From assembly GCF_001704155.1 (NCBI RefSeq), contig NZ_CP016294.1, positions 2,043,501 through 2,107,500 of the forward strand: DNA of 64,000 bases. Reading direction: 5' to 3'. The notes beneath the pieces were generated by a model. The model did no database searches and was not told where the DNA came from. It saw only the letters and a list, made by a program, of their open reading frames with translations. The DNA is from Stenotrophomonas rhizophila (GTDB taxonomy: Bacteria; Pseudomonadota; Gammaproteobacteria; Xanthomonadales; Xanthomonadaceae). Both the position numbers and the translations under genes were made by a program. Positions 1-11,708 of this stretch are shown in pieces (position 1 is the stretch's first letter; each line of letters begins with the position of its first letter).

Positions 1-555
1 CTCAGCGCCGACGTCACCCCCGAGTCGATCCAGCAGTGCACCCAGGCCGGCGCGCACACCTTCTTCGGCAAGCCGGTGGTGCCGGTGAAGCTGCTGGACA
101 CCCTGGCCGAGATCGCCGCCAACGATGGCCTGAAAGCCCGCACCGCCGTGGTGCCGTCCACGCCGGTGGCCGTGGGCGTGCTCGATACCGGCGTGCTCGA
201 TGAACTGGCCGCGCTGGGCATGGGCGAGGGCTTCGAGCAGGAGTTCATCCGCCAGTGCCTGGCCGACGCCACGCAGTGCGTGGGCGTGGCGATGGAAGCG
301 GGCGAACGTGGCGACTGGGTACACCTGCGCGAGCAGGCGCACGCGATCAAGGGCGTGGCCAGCAACCTGGGCCTGGTGCGGGTGGCTTACCGTGCCGGCG
401 AGGTGATGCACATGGCCGACTGGCAGCTCAAGAGCGAATGGCGCGAGCGGATGAAGCTGATCCGTACGGCGGTGAAGGAAGGCAAACAGGCGCTGGAAGC
501 GCGCAGGCGTCCGGGTGCCTCGTCCACGGACGACGGTGGCATCGACATGCGTTGA
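1..555 (+). CDS. rpfC: RpfC, hybrid sensor kinase C-terminus (partial at left edge)
   Basis: This is the last 184 residues of the DSF sensor RpfC; the sensor, kinase and most of the receiver domain lie outside the window. The frame is open from base 1. The visible part starts in the end of a receiver domain (LSADVT, then the conserved lysine in FFGKPV). A linker follows, then a C-terminal HPt domain with the phosphorylatable histidine in EQAHAIKGVASNLG (codon at 340-342). In Xanthomonas, RpfC passes phosphate to the HD-GYP phosphodiesterase RpfG and also binds RpfF to limit DSF synthesis. The gene is convergent with rpfF, as in Xanthomonas, and ends at a shared terminator. Identification is firm from the adjacent rpfF and the receiver-HPt order. 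Confidence 0.93.
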   Translation, partial: LSADVTPESIQQCTQAGAHTFFGKPVVPVKLLDTLAEIAANDGLKARTAVVPSTPVAVGVLDTGVLDELAALGMGEGFEQEFIRQCLADATQCVGVAMEAGERGDWVHLREQAHAIKGVASNLGLVRVAYRAGEVMHMADWQLKSEWRERMKLIRTAVKEGKQALEARRRPGASSTDDGGIDMR

Positions 556-585
556 AAAAAAGCCCGGCTCCAACCGGGCTTTTTT
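554..585. terminator. Bidirectional terminator between rpfC and rpfF
   Basis: The stem AAGCCCGG (560-567) pairs with CCGGGCTT (574-581). An A-run lies on the left and a T-run on the right, so it can end transcription from both strands. It starts on the rpfC stop codon and lies between the two convergent genes. Confidence 0.85.
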
Positions 586-614
586 ACTGGAACCCCCTGC
601 TTGCGATGGCGCAG

Positions 615-1484
615 TTACGCGGCATCGGACTGGGCACGGCGGGTCTGCGCCTTGATCAACCGATCCATGGTGCGCAGCGACTTGTCTTCCAGGGCCAGTG
701 CCGAATCCACCCAGATCTTGGTGATTTCCAGCAGTTCGTCATAGCCCACCGCCTGGGCCAGGTTGCGTGCAGCGTTCATCGCCAGGTAGGTGCGCGGGGT
801 GCGCTGCTGCTGGCGGATCAGGTCTTCGGCCGCCTTGATGCCCTGTCCCTTGGGCACCAGCACGTCGACCACGCCCATGGCGTACATCTCTTCGGACGAG
901 TAAACGCGGCCTTCGAGGATGATCTTCTCGGCCAGCTGCGGGGCCACGCGGCGGCACAGGAACGAGTACGCACCCATGCCCGGGAACAGCCCGAACAGGA
1001 CTTCGGGCAGGCCCATGCCGCAGCCTTCCTCGGCGATGATGGTGTGGCAGGCCAGCGCCATTTCCAGGCCGCCGCCCAGTGCATCGCCCTGGATCACGGC
1101 GATGGAACGCACGTCACCGCCGAAGCCGGTGTGCAGGTGGTGCACACCTTCAACGCAACGCTGGGCATAGGCCAGCAGGCGGTCGCGATTGCCTTCTCGG
1201 ATGAGCTGCGCGAACAGGGCCAGGTCGCCGCCCAGGTTGTAGGCGGTGGCGTCGGAGGCGAGCACGAAGTGGCGCAGTTTGCCGCTGTTGCGCTCAGCCG
1301 GAGACAGGGTGATCTGGCTCATCACGCTCCACATCTCGTCCAGCATGTCCTTGCGGCAGCAGGGACGGATGCCGGTGGCGGCATCGGCGTGCATGAAGAG
1401 CCAGTGGGCGGCGTTGTCGGGGGTCGATTCGGTGCGGATGGTCGCATAGCCGTGGGAATACGGGAGCTTTTCGATGGATTGCAT
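615..1484 (-). CDS. rpfF: RpfF, DSF synthase (crotonase family)
   Basis: RpfF has acyl-ACP thioesterase and dehydratase activity and makes the cis-2-unsaturated fatty acid signal DSF in the cytoplasm. The 289-residue product matches the length of Xanthomonas RpfF. The two catalytic glutamates of the family fall at exactly E141 (GGGLEMAL) and E161 (GLPEVLFG). The oxyanion-hole segments LGGDLAL and GDALGGG are also present. The start at 1484 was chosen over an in-frame ATG 41 codons upstream because it gives the family length and follows a GAGG Shine-Dalgarno sequence. It is convergent with rpfC and downstream of rpfB, but a terminator after rpfB and about 310 bp of spacer suggest it has its own promoter. 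Which Stenotrophomonas rpf allele type it belongs to cannot be told from this sequence alone. Confidence 0.95.
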   Translation of the reverse strand: MQSIEKLPYSHGYATIRTESTPDNAAHWLFMHADAATGIRPCCRKDMLDEMWSVMSQITLSPAERNSGKLRHFVLASDATAYNLGGDLALFAQLIREGNRDRLLAYAQRCVEGVHHLHTGFGGDVRSIAVIQGDALGGGLEMALACHTIIAEEGCGMGLPEVLFGLFPGMGAYSFLCRRVAPQLAEKIILEGRVYSSEEMYAMGVVDVLVPKGQGIKAAEDLIRQQQRTPRTYLAMNAARNLAQAVGYDELLEITKIWVDSALALEDKSLRTMDRLIKAQTRRAQSDAA

Positions 1485-1795
1485 GGGGATTACCTCGGCG
1501 GGTTGGCCTGCAGGGAGGACGGTGGGCGGCAGGCCGGACGGGTCCACACGCCGCGATCCTACACCGCCAACCCGGGCCGGAATGCAAACGCGATTGATAA
1601 TGTCCAAGGGGACCGGAATACCGGCCAGAATCTCGTTCAGCCTTATGCCGCAAGGGTATCCGGCGATTCACATCGCGCTGCACCCGTGGGGTCCAAGTTA
1701 ATCGGCGGACATAGGAATTGGACGAATCTCAGAAAAAGAAAACGCCCGCAGGGCGATGCCGTGCGGGCGTTCGATTTCTCGCTGGTAGCTTCTGC
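1485..1795 (-). other. rpfB-rpfF intergenic region
   Basis: These 311 bases hold the rpfB terminator (1731-1771) and then the presumed rpfF promoter region, including a relatively AT-rich stretch around 1580-1640. I see no gene here and no promoter I would place confidently. Confidence 0.5.
1731..1771 (-). terminator. rpfB terminator
   Basis: AACGCCCGCA (1741-1750) pairs with TGCGGGCGTT (1762-1771). On the minus strand a T-rich run (complement of 1731-1740) follows the stem, which is the classic intrinsic form. It lies 25 bases beyond the rpfB stop and would separate rpfB from rpfF transcripts. Confidence 0.85.
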
Positions 1796-3472
1796 TTACG
1801 CGGCAGGGGTGTCGCGCAGTTCGCGGCGCAGGATCTTGCCGACGTTGGTCTTCGGCAGTTCCTTGCGGAACTCGACAATGCGCGGGTGCTTGTAGCCGGT
1901 CAGGTTGGCGCGGGCGTGTTCCTTGACCATTTCGGCGGTCAGGTTCGGATCCTTCTTGACGATGACCACCTTGACGATCTCGCCGGACTTTTCATCCGGC
2001 ACGCCGACTGCAGCTACTTCGAGCACGCCGGGCATCATCGCGATGACGTCTTCGACTTCGTTCGGGTACACGTTGAAGCCGGACACCAGGATCATGTCCT
2101 TCTTGCGGTCCACGATGTAGAAGAAACCGTGCTCGTCCATGCGCGCCATGTCGCCGGTGTGCAGCCAGCCGTCGGCGTCGATCGCCTTGGCGGTTTCTTC
2201 CGGGCGCTGCCAGTAACCCTTCATTACCTGCGGGCCACGGATGCACAGCTCGCCGACGTCGCCCGGGGCGAGGGTGACGCCGTTGTCGTCCTTCACGCAG
2301 GCGTCGGTGGACGGGATCGGCAGGCCTATCGCGCCGTTGTACTCGGCCAGGTTCAGCGGGTTGATGCAGGCCGCGGGCGAGGTCTCGGTCAGGCCGTAGG
2401 CCTCGACCAGGGTCACGCCGGTGACCTTCTTCCAGCGCTCGGCCACGGCACGCTGCACCGCCATGCCGCCACCCAGGGTGACCTTCAGCGAGGAGAAATC
2501 CACCTCGTCGAAGCCGGGGGTGTTGAGCAGGCCGTTGAACAGCGTGTTGACGCCGGTGATGGCGGTGAAGCGGGTGGCCTTGAGCTCCTTGACGAAGCCC
2601 TTCATGTCGCGCGGGTTGGTGATCAGGTGGTTGCAGCCACCGAACTTCATGAAGACCAGGCCGTTCGCCGTCAGCGCGAAGATGTGGTACAGCGGCAGGG
2701 CGGTGATGATCCACTCCTTGCCCATTTCGATGCCCGACGCGGAGATCCACGCCGAGGCCTGCTGCATGTTGGCCACCAGGTTGCGGTTGGTCAGCATGGC
2801 GCCCTTGGCGACGCCGGTGGTGCCGCCGGTGTACTGCAGGAAGGCCACGTCGTCGTGGTCCAGCTCCACCTTCGGCAGGGTGTGGCCGCTGCCCAGCTTC
2901 AGCGCCTGGTTGAAGCGGATCGCGCCGCGCAGGCTGTAGTTGGGCACCATCTTCTTGATGTACTTCAGCACGAAGTTCACCACCACGCCCTTCAGGCCGA
3001 GCATGTCGCCCAGGCCGGTGGTGATGACCTGCTTGATCGGCGTATCGGCGATGACCTGCTGCACGGTGTCGCCGAAGTTGTCCACCACCACCAGGACGGC
3101 GGCGCCGGAATCGACCAGCTGGTGCTTGAGCTCGCGGGCGGTGTACAGCGGGTTGACGTTGACCACGGTCAGGCCGGCGCGCAGCACGCCGAAGGTGGCC
3201 ACCGGGTACTGCAGGCAGTTGGGCATCATCAGGGCTACGCGGTCGCCCTTCTTGAGCTTCAGCTCGCCCAGCAGGTAGGCGGCGAACTGCTCGACCAGGG
3301 CGTCGGTTTCACCGTAGGTGAGGACCTTGCCGAAGCTGGAGTAGGCGGGACGGTCGCGGAACTTGGCCACCGACGCATCGAACACGGCCGACACCGAATG
3401 GAACTCGTTGACGTCGATTTCGGCGGGTACGCCGTTGGGATAGCTCTGCAGCCAGGGACGTTCCAGACTCAT
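1796..3472 (-). CDS. rpfB: RpfB, long-chain fatty acyl-CoA ligase (FadD-like)
   Basis: This 558-residue member of the ANL adenylate-forming superfamily activates free fatty acids to acyl-CoA. In Xanthomonas, RpfB is implicated in DSF-family signal turnover and fatty acid recycling. Visible motifs, in order, are the P-loop-like YTGGTTGVAKGA, the AYGLTETSP adenylate motif, the hinge aspartate region GDMARMDEHG, and the FACS signature around DRKKDMILVSGFNVYP. A strong Shine-Dalgarno sequence (GGAGGGGG) precedes the ATG at 3472. The gene lies between acnA (upstream on the same strand) and rpfF, the classic rpfA-rpfB-rpfF order, and ends in its own terminator. Confidence 0.95.
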   Translation of the reverse strand: MSLERPWLQSYPNGVPAEIDVNEFHSVSAVFDASVAKFRDRPAYSSFGKVLTYGETDALVEQFAAYLLGELKLKKGDRVALMMPNCLQYPVATFGVLRAGLTVVNVNPLYTARELKHQLVDSGAAVLVVVDNFGDTVQQVIADTPIKQVITTGLGDMLGLKGVVVNFVLKYIKKMVPNYSLRGAIRFNQALKLGSGHTLPKVELDHDDVAFLQYTGGTTGVAKGAMLTNRNLVANMQQASAWISASGIEMGKEWIITALPLYHIFALTANGLVFMKFGGCNHLITNPRDMKGFVKELKATRFTAITGVNTLFNGLLNTPGFDEVDFSSLKVTLGGGMAVQRAVAERWKKVTGVTLVEAYGLTETSPAACINPLNLAEYNGAIGLPIPSTDACVKDDNGVTLAPGDVGELCIRGPQVMKGYWQRPEETAKAIDADGWLHTGDMARMDEHGFFYIVDRKKDMILVSGFNVYPNEVEDVIAMMPGVLEVAAVGVPDEKSGEIVKVVIVKKDPNLTAEMVKEHARANLTGYKHPRIVEFRKELPKTNVGKILRRELRDTPAA

Positions 3473-3599
3473 TATTCCCCCTCCAGGAAACGTTGATGGT
3501 GTGATGCTGACGGAGAGTATCCGTCGATTCGGTCCCCGGCAGCATACCGGGCCGAATGGAAAACGCGAAGGATTCGTGAAAATCGGGCGTGGCGGCCGC

Positions 3600-3652
3600 C
3601 GGAAGCCCCGCGTGGCGCGGGGTTCCGGGGAGGGCCGGCCAAGGGCCGGCGC
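3600..3652. other. Two hairpins downstream of acnA
   Basis: CCCCGCG (3606-3612) pairs with CGCGGGG (3616-3622), and GCCGGCC (3634-3640) pairs with GGCCGGC (3644-3650). No T-run follows on the minus strand, so they look more like mRNA 3'-end stabilisers or an imperfect terminator than a canonical terminator. They lie between acnA and rpfB. Confidence 0.5.
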
Positions 3653-3671
3653 CTCGGGGAGCCGGCTGGGG

Positions 3672-6425
<2,754 letters not shown>

Positions 6426-6650
6426 GCGGGGTGACTCCTCTTGCGGATGGCTTGCAGTGGCCCGTGGGGGCCTGCTTGCGGTTGCCGGTGTTCCGATGGC
6501 CCGGCCGTCGGACTGAGTATGAACGATTCAGTCGGGCATGGTCGGTGGCAGGCGTCTCAGGCTACATAGAAATATGTATCGCCGATGTCATCAATAAGGC
6601 GGATCCTTTGCGCGGCAAGGGACCTGGCTGGCTGAACCGCGACGCAGTGG

Positions 6651-6689
6651 AAGTATGCCCGGAGAAGTATGTATAATTTGTGCATACTT
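6651..6689 (+). promoter_or_regulatory. Promoter and likely autoregulatory operator of the toxin-antitoxin pair
   Basis: AAGTATG occurs twice as a direct repeat (6651-6657 and 6665-6671), and its exact inverse CATACTT lies at 6683-6689. The last two form a 7-bp inverted repeat around a perfect TATAAT (6672-6677), a likely -10 box. A repressor bound here would cover the promoter. This is the usual arrangement for an AbrB/MazE-type antitoxin that represses its own operon. Binding is inferred, not shown. Confidence 0.6.
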
Positions 6690-6703
6690 TGGAGGTCCTA
6701 CCG

Positions 6704-6928
6704 ATGGAAGCCACCGTTGCAGAACGCGGACAGATCACCTTGCCCAAGGCGGTCCGCGATGCGCTCGGCCTGACCAAGGGCACCCAGTTGAAGGTGGAGC
6801 TCGATGGCAGTCGTATCATCCTGCGCAAGAGCGTGGATGACGCCATTTCCCGTGCCCGCGGCAAGTTCGCGCTGGACGGCTTCGAGTCGGCCGAGTCGGC
6901 CGTGCGTGCGGTGCGCGACGAAGCATGA
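6704..6928 (+). CDS. AbrB/MazE-type antitoxin (VapB-like)
   Basis: This 74-residue protein has the SpoVT/AbrB swapped-hairpin signature (EATVAERGQITLPKAVRDAL then GSRIILRK) and a short C-terminal tail with ARGKFAL that should wrap the toxin. It is expected to bind DNA as a dimer and neutralise the PIN protein encoded 7 bases downstream. The start at 6704 was chosen because GGAGG lies directly upstream at 6691. An alternative ATG at 6680 would place the Shine-Dalgarno sequence inside the gene. Inverted and direct AAGTATG repeats over the promoter fit autorepression. The pair sits between acnA and acnB. Confidence 0.85.
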   Translation: MEATVAERGQITLPKAVRDALGLTKGTQLKVELDGSRIILRKSVDDAISRARGKFALDGFESAESAVRAVRDEA

Positions 6929-6935
6929 GCCGCGC

Positions 6936-7334
6936 ATGATCGCCGTCGATTCCCCGGTCCTGATCGAACTGCTCAGCAACGGCCCCCAGGCCGATGCGGT
7001 GGAAGCCTGCCTGCGCCAGAGCCTGGTCGGCGGGCGCGTGGTGATCTGCGGGGTGGTGCTGGCCGAGATCTGCGCCGCGCTGCGCGGTGGTGCCGAAGTG
7101 CAGGAAGCGCTGGAAGAAATGGGCATCCACTTCAGCCCGCTGGAAGCCAAGTCGGCACTGCGCGCCGGCGAGATGCACCGCCGCCACCGCCAGCGCGGTA
7201 CCGGCAGGCGTGGCATCGACGATTTCATGGTCGGCGCACACGCACTGCTGCAGTGCGACGGCCTGATCACCTGGAACGACAAATTTTACCGCGACTACTT
7301 CAAGGGCCTGAAGCTGATCGTGCCGCAAGCCTGA
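6936..7334 (+). CDS. PIN-domain toxin (VapC-like ribonuclease)
   Basis: This 132-residue PIN-domain protein is the presumed toxin of the pair and likely a Mg-dependent endoribonuclease. The acidic residues expected in a PIN active site are visible: D5 ([13 protein letters not shown]), E44 (LAEICAALR), D95/D96 ([13 protein letters not shown]) and D115 (TWNDKFYRD). The start at 6936 lies 7 bases after the antitoxin stop, so translation is probably coupled. The RNA target cannot be read from the sequence. Because the active-site residues look intact, I have no reason to call it inactive. Confidence 0.85.
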   Translation: MIAVDSPVLIELLSNGPQADAVEACLRQSLVGGRVVICGVVLAEICAALRGGAEVQEALEEMGIHFSPLEAKSALRAGEMHRRHRQRGTGRRGIDDFMVGAHALLQCDGLITWNDKFYRDYFKGLKLIVPQA

Positions 7335-7395
7335 GCCCGTAACTCAACCGCCGTATTCAACCGAAGTCTTTTCAAAGAATTTCCCGGGAGTTGTC

Positions 7396-9981
7396 ATGTT
7401 GGAAGCCTACCGCCACCACGTAGCCGAGCGCGCCGCGCTTGGCATCCCGCCGCTGCCGCTGAGCGCCCAGCAGACGGCCGACGTCATCGAGCTGCTGAAG
7501 AACCCGCCGGCAGGCGAGGCCGAGTTCCTGCTCGACCTGCTCACCCACCGCGTGCCGGCCGGCGTCGATGACGCCGCCAAGGTCAAGGCCTCGTACCTGG
7601 CCGCCATCGCCTTCGGCAGCGAAACCAACGCGCTGATTTCGCGCGAGCGCGCCACCGAACTGCTGGGCACCATGCTGGGCGGCTACAACGTCGCGCCGCT
7701 GGTGCAGCTGCTGGACGACGCCGTGGTCGGCGCGATCGCCGCCACCGCGCTGAAGAACACCCTGCTGGTGTTCGATGCCTTCCACGACGTGCAGGAAAAG
7801 GCCAAGGCCGGCAACGCGAACGCCCAGGGCGTGCTGCAGAGCTGGGCCGATGCCGAGTGGTTCACCAGCCGCCCGGAAGTGCCGCAGAGCCTGACCATCA
7901 CCGTGCTCAAGGTGACCGGCGAAACCAACACCGACGACCTGTCGCCGGCCCCCGACGCGACCACCCGCCCGGACATCCCGCTGCACGCCCTGGCGATGCT
8001 GAAGAACAAGCGCGATGGCATCGAGCCGGAAGAAGACGGCAAGCGCGGCCCGGTCAAGTTCATTGAATCGCTGAAGGACAAGGGCCACCTGGTGGCCTAC
8101 GTGGGCGACGTGGTGGGTACCGGTTCGAGCCGCAAGTCGGCCACCAACTCGGTGCTGTGGTTCACCGGTGAGGACATTCCGTTCATTCCGAACAAGCGTT
8201 TCGGCGGCGTGTGCCTGGGTTCGAAGATCGCCCCGATCTTCTACAACACCATGGAAGATGCCGGCGCGCTGCCGATCGAGCTGGACGTGTCGCAGATGAA
8301 CATGGGCGACGTGGTCGAGCTGCGTCCCTACGACGGCAAGGCGCTGAAGGACGGCCAGGTCATCGCCGAGTTCCAGGTGAAGTCCGACGTGCTGTTCGAC
8401 GAAGTGCGCGCCGGTGGCCGCATTCCGCTGATCATCGGCCGTGGCCTGACCGCCAAGGCGCGCGAAGCGCTGGGCCTGGCCCCGACCGACCTGTTCCGCC
8501 TGCCGATGGACCCTCCGGATACCGGCAAGGGCTTCTCGCTGGCGCAGAAGATGGTCGGCCGCGCCTGTGGCCTGCCGGAAGGCCAGGGCATGCGCCCGGG
8601 CACCTACTGCGAACCGAAGATGACCTCGGTGGGCTCGCAGGACACCACCGGCCCGATGACCCGTGACGAGCTGAAGGACCTGGCCTGCCTGGGCTTCTCG
8701 GCCGACCTGGTGATGCAGTCGTTCTGCCACACCGCCGCGTACCCGAAGCCGGTGGACGTCAAGACCCACCACACGCTGCCGGAGTTCATCTCCACCCGTG
8801 GCGGCATCTCGCTGCGCCCGGGCGATGGCGTGATCCACAGCTGGCTCAACCGCATGCTGCTGCCGGACACCGTGGGCACCGGCGGCGATTCGCACACCCG
8901 TTTCCCGGTGGGCATTTCGTTCCCGGCCGGCTCCGGCCTGGTCGCCTTCGCTGCTGCCACCGGCGTGATGCCGCTGGACATGCCCGAATCGGTGCTGGTG
9001 CGCTTCAAGGGCAAGATGCAGCCGGGCGTGACCCTGCGTGACCTGGTCAACGCGATTCCGCTGTACGCGATCAAGTCGGGCCTGCTGACCGTCGCCAAGG
9101 CGGGCAAGAAGAACATCTTCTCCGGCCGCATCCTGGAAATCGAAGGGCTGCCGGACCTGAAGGTCGAGCAGGCGTTCGAACTGTCCGACGCCTCGGCCGA
9201 GCGTTCGGCTGCCGGCTGCTCGGTGCACCTGAGCAAGGAGCCGATCATCGAGTACCTCACCAGCAACATCACGCTGCTGAAGTGGATGATCGCCGAGGGT
9301 TACCAGGACGCCCGTTCGCTGGCGCGTCGCATCGAGAAGATGGAAGCGTGGCTGGCCAACCCGGAGCTGCTGGAGCCGGATGCCGACGCCGAATACGCCG
9401 CCGTCATCGAGATCGACCTGGCCGACATCCACGAGCCGATCGTGGCCTGCCCGAACGATCCGGACGACGTCAAGACGCTGTCGGACGTGGCCGGTGCGGC
9501 CATCGATGAAGTGTTCATCGGTTCGTGCATGACCAACATCGGTCACTTCCGTGCGGCCGCCAAGCTGCTGGAAGGCAAGCGCGATATCCCGACCAAGCTG
9601 TGGGTGGCCCCGCCGACCAAGATGGATGCCTCGGAGCTGACCAAGGAAGGCCATTACGGCACCTTCGGCACTGCTGGCGCGCGCATGGAAATGCCGGGCT
9701 GCTCGCTGTGCATGGGCAACCAGGCACAGGTGCGCGAGGGCGCGACGGTGTTCTCGACCTCGACCCGCAACTTCCCGAACCGCCTGGGCCGCAACTCCAA
9801 CGTGTACCTGGGTTCGGCCGAACTGGCCGCGATCTGCTCGCGCCTGGGTCGCATCCCGACCAAGGAAGAGTACATGGCCGACATCGGCGTGCTGGATGCC
9901 AGCAGCAAGGACATCTACCGCTACATGAACTTCGACCAGATCGAGGACTACCAGGACGTGGCCAAGACGGTTGCCGCCTGA
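7396..9981 (+). CDS. acnB: Aconitate hydratase B
   Basis: AcnB is the bifunctional aconitate hydratase 2 / 2-methylisocitrate dehydratase, usually the main TCA-cycle aconitase during exponential growth. The 861-residue product aligns from its first residues ([16 protein letters not shown]) with E. coli AcnB. It has the N-terminal HEAT-like domain, the swivel domain ([16 protein letters not shown]) and cluster cysteines in [12 protein letters not shown] and [14 protein letters not shown] precedes the start. It follows the toxin gene by 61 bases on the same strand and ends at a strong terminator. Having both acnA and acnB is normal in this family. Confidence 0.97.
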   Translation: MLEAYRHHVAERAALGIPPLPLSAQQTADVIELLKNPPAGEAEFLLDLLTHRVPAGVDDAAKVKASYLAAIAFGSETNALISRERATELLGTMLGGYNVAPLVQLLDDAVVGAIAATALKNTLLVFDAFHDVQEKAKAGNANAQGVLQSWADAEWFTSRPEVPQSLTITVLKVTGETNTDDLSPAPDATTRPDIPLHALAMLKNKRDGIEPEEDGKRGPVKFIESLKDKGHLVAYVGDVVGTGSSRKSATNSVLWFTGEDIPFIPNKRFGGVCLGSKIAPIFYNTMEDAGALPIELDVSQMNMGDVVELRPYDGKALKDGQVIAEFQVKSDVLFDEVRAGGRIPLIIGRGLTAKAREALGLAPTDLFRLPMDPPDTGKGFSLAQKMVGRACGLPEGQGMRPGTYCEPKMTSVGSQDTTGPMTRDELKDLACLGFSADLVMQSFCHTAAYPKPVDVKTHHTLPEFISTRGGISLRPGDGVIHSWLNRMLLPDTVGTGGDSHTRFPVGISFPAGSGLVAFAAATGVMPLDMPESVLVRFKGKMQPGVTLRDLVNAIPLYAIKSGLLTVAKAGKKNIFSGRILEIEGLPDLKVEQAFELSDASAERSAAGCSVHLSKEPIIEYLTSNITLLKWMIAEGYQDARSLARRIEKMEAWLANPELLEPDADAEYAAVIEIDLADIHEPIVACPNDPDDVKTLSDVAGAAIDEVFIGSCMTNIGHFRAAAKLLEGKRDIPTKLWVAPPTKMDASELTKEGHYGTFGTAGARMEMPGCSLCMGNQAQVREGATVFSTSTRNFPNRLGRNSNVYLGSAELAAICSRLGRIPTKEEYMADIGVLDASSKDIYRYMNFDQIEDYQDVAKTVAA

Positions 9982-10006
9982 GCCTGATCGGCTGATGTGT
10001 TGAACG

Positions 10007-10035
10007 AAAACCCCCGGTGAGAACCGGGGGTTTTT
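10007..10035 (+). terminator. acnB terminator
   Basis: AAAACCCCCGGT pairs with ACCGGGGGTTTT, closed by a GAGA loop and followed by a T-run. It lies 26 bases after the acnB stop. Confidence 0.9.
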
Positions 10036-10353
10036 GTTTGCCGGGACGAATCGCCGCCAGCCCAGGCTGATGCTTGGTTGCCCGTTGGTGATGTATCCGT
10101 GTCTTATCGCATTCGCCAGCAATTCGTAGCGCCGACCGTTGGTCGGCGACCGCGCGAAGCGCGGCGCAAGCATCCGAAGCCACGGCAATGCGGCGCGGAT
10201 GACATCACCGGTGCTGATATATGTCCGAAGCCGTCGGGTCGGTGTTCATGGCGCCGGAACGGAGAGCCGTTTTCGTTCTTAGGTCATGCGTTACCGGGCG
10301 TTGAGCCGTTATTGGCGGTCGTTTGGGAACCGACCCTACCGCCGGGGCAGTCT
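10036..10353. other. acnB-LysR intergenic region
   Basis: This stretch of more than 300 bases between the convergent acnB and LysR genes contains the acnB terminator at its left end and a GTAG-type palindrome with a conserved flank (10121-10183). The rest shows no convincing gene. Confidence 0.5.
10126..10150 (+). repeat. GTAG-headed REP-like palindrome
   Basis: GTAG is followed by GCCGACC-GTT-GGTCGGC, an imperfect-loop palindrome of the kind described as REP/SMAG elements in Stenotrophomonas. A second small stem (GCGC-GAA-GCGC) and the phrase GGCGCAAGCATCCG follow. The same extended arrangement recurs at 62793. Confidence 0.75.
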
Positions 10354-11607
10354 TCAGGGTGTCGGATAGCGGAACGGCCACGCGTTGTCGGCGTCGTTGC
10401 TGCGTTCGGCGCAGACGGCGCGGAAGGTTTCCACGAACGCCTGCTGCAGGCGGGTGGGGTGCCAGTCGGCGCGCGTGGTGAGGCCGATGCGGCGGCGCAG
10501 GTCGTCGCCGGCGCTGCCGATTTCGCTGAGCAGGCCGGCGCGGCGTTCGATCACGAACTGGTCGCGTGACATCAGGGTGAGCCAGTCGTCTTCCAGCAGC
10601 AGGCCGCGGGTGATCAGCACCGAGCCGCATTCGATGCGCAGCCGCGGCGGTTCGTGGCCATGCTGGCGGAACATGCGTTCCCAGCGGGCGCGCACCGGCG
10701 CGCCGGTGGCGGCGATCACCCACGGGAACGCCAGCAGCCGGTCGAAGTCGAGCGGGTCGCTGCCGGCCAGCGGGTGCCCGCTGCGCGCGACGATTACCGG
10801 GTCATCGTCGAACAGGCCCTCCTGCGCGACATCGCGTACGGGCAGGGTGTCGCGCATCGCGCCAATCAACAGGTCCAGGCTGCCGGCGCGTAGATCGCCC
10901 AGCAGTTCCGCATAAGGCCCTTCGATCACATTGACCGATGCACCCGGGTGGGCGCGGGCAAAGCGCGCCAGCACTTGCGGCAGCAGGATCGCGCGGGCCA
11001 GCGGCATCACCCCGAGCGTTACCTTGCCGCCCTGTTCGGAGCGCAGCAGGGCCACTTCGTCCAGGCCCGCTGCCAGTTCGGACAGCGCCAGCCGCACCAG
11101 CCGCAGCATGCGGGTAGCGGCCGGAGTGGTCTGCACGGTCTTGCCGTGGCGTTCGGTCAGCGGGGTTTCGATGGCGGTACCCAGCTCATGCACGGCGCGG
11201 TAGATCGCTGGCTGTGAGATGCCGGCACGCGCTGCGGCCAGGGTGAAGCTGCCGGCGTCATCCACCGCCACGAGTGCGCGCAATTGGCCGAGCGTGACGC
11301 GTCGCTCAACGGCAGGCAACGCAGGCAGGCGCTGTGCACGCCGAGCCACCCGCACGCCATCGGCGATGTACCCCAGTGCGCGCTCGATGCGGGGCACCAG
11401 CAGCTCTGCCGCTTCGGTGGGCGCCATCCCACCCGGCTGGCGGTCGAACAGGGTTGCATCCAGCTGGGTTTCCAGACGGGCAATGGCCTGGGTCAACGCC
11501 GGCTGGGAGAGATTCACGTGCGGCGCAGCGGCGCTGATGCCGCCGTGGTGGTGCACGGCGACCAGTGCATGCAGATGCTTCAGGTTCAGCTCAAAGGGCC
11601 GGTTCAT
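10354..11607 (-). CDS. LysR-family regulator with two N-terminal HTH domains
   Basis: This 417-residue protein is about 110 residues longer than a usual LysR regulator. It has two consecutive LysR-type winged-HTH segments, roughly residues 9-68 (LKHLHALVAVHHHGGISAAA ... LSQPALTQAIARLE) and 104-166 (LGQLRALVAVDDAGSFTLAA ... ISQPAIYRAVHELG). One effector-binding domain follows (from about residue 195, GGKVTLGVMPLARA). It is divergent from the PDC-pathway operon across 101 bp, so it very likely controls that operon, with a pathway intermediate as probable effector. The reading frame is uninterrupted, so the doubling is not a frameshift artefact. Confidence 0.85.
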   Translation of the reverse strand: MNRPFELNLKHLHALVAVHHHGGISAAAPHVNLSQPALTQAIARLETQLDATLFDRQPGGMAPTEAAELLVPRIERALGYIADGVRVARRAQRLPALPAVERRVTLGQLRALVAVDDAGSFTLAAARAGISQPAIYRAVHELGTAIETPLTERHGKTVQTTPAATRMLRLVRLALSELAAGLDEVALLRSEQGGKVTLGVMPLARAILLPQVLARFARAHPGASVNVIEGPYAELLGDLRAGSLDLLIGAMRDTLPVRDVAQEGLFDDDPVIVARSGHPLAGSDPLDFDRLLAFPWVIAATGAPVRARWERMFRQHGHEPPRLRIECGSVLITRGLLLEDDWLTLMSRDQFVIERRAGLLSEIGSAGDDLRRRIGLTTRADWHPTRLQQAFVETFRAVCAERSNDADNAWPFRYPTP

Positions 11608-11708
11608 GGATCAACTATAACCAAACCCAATGGCTGTTGCGGAAATCGATCTTGAGGGGGTGGGCGCTGGCGGACAAGACTTCATCATCGTCATAGAAGG
11701 ATGGATGG
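11608..11708. promoter_or_regulatory. Divergent control region of regulator and PDC operon
   Basis: These 101 bases separate the LysR gene (-) from the aldolase gene (+) and include an AT-richer patch near 11610-11640. LysR proteins usually act in such a spacer. I could not pick out a clean T-N11-A dyad, so no operator is placed. Confidence 0.45.

Noticed and set aside
7372-10188. A 938-codon minus-strand open frame over acnB
   Set aside because: It is a shadow of acnB with low-complexity His/Arg/Gly sequence and no ribosome-binding site.
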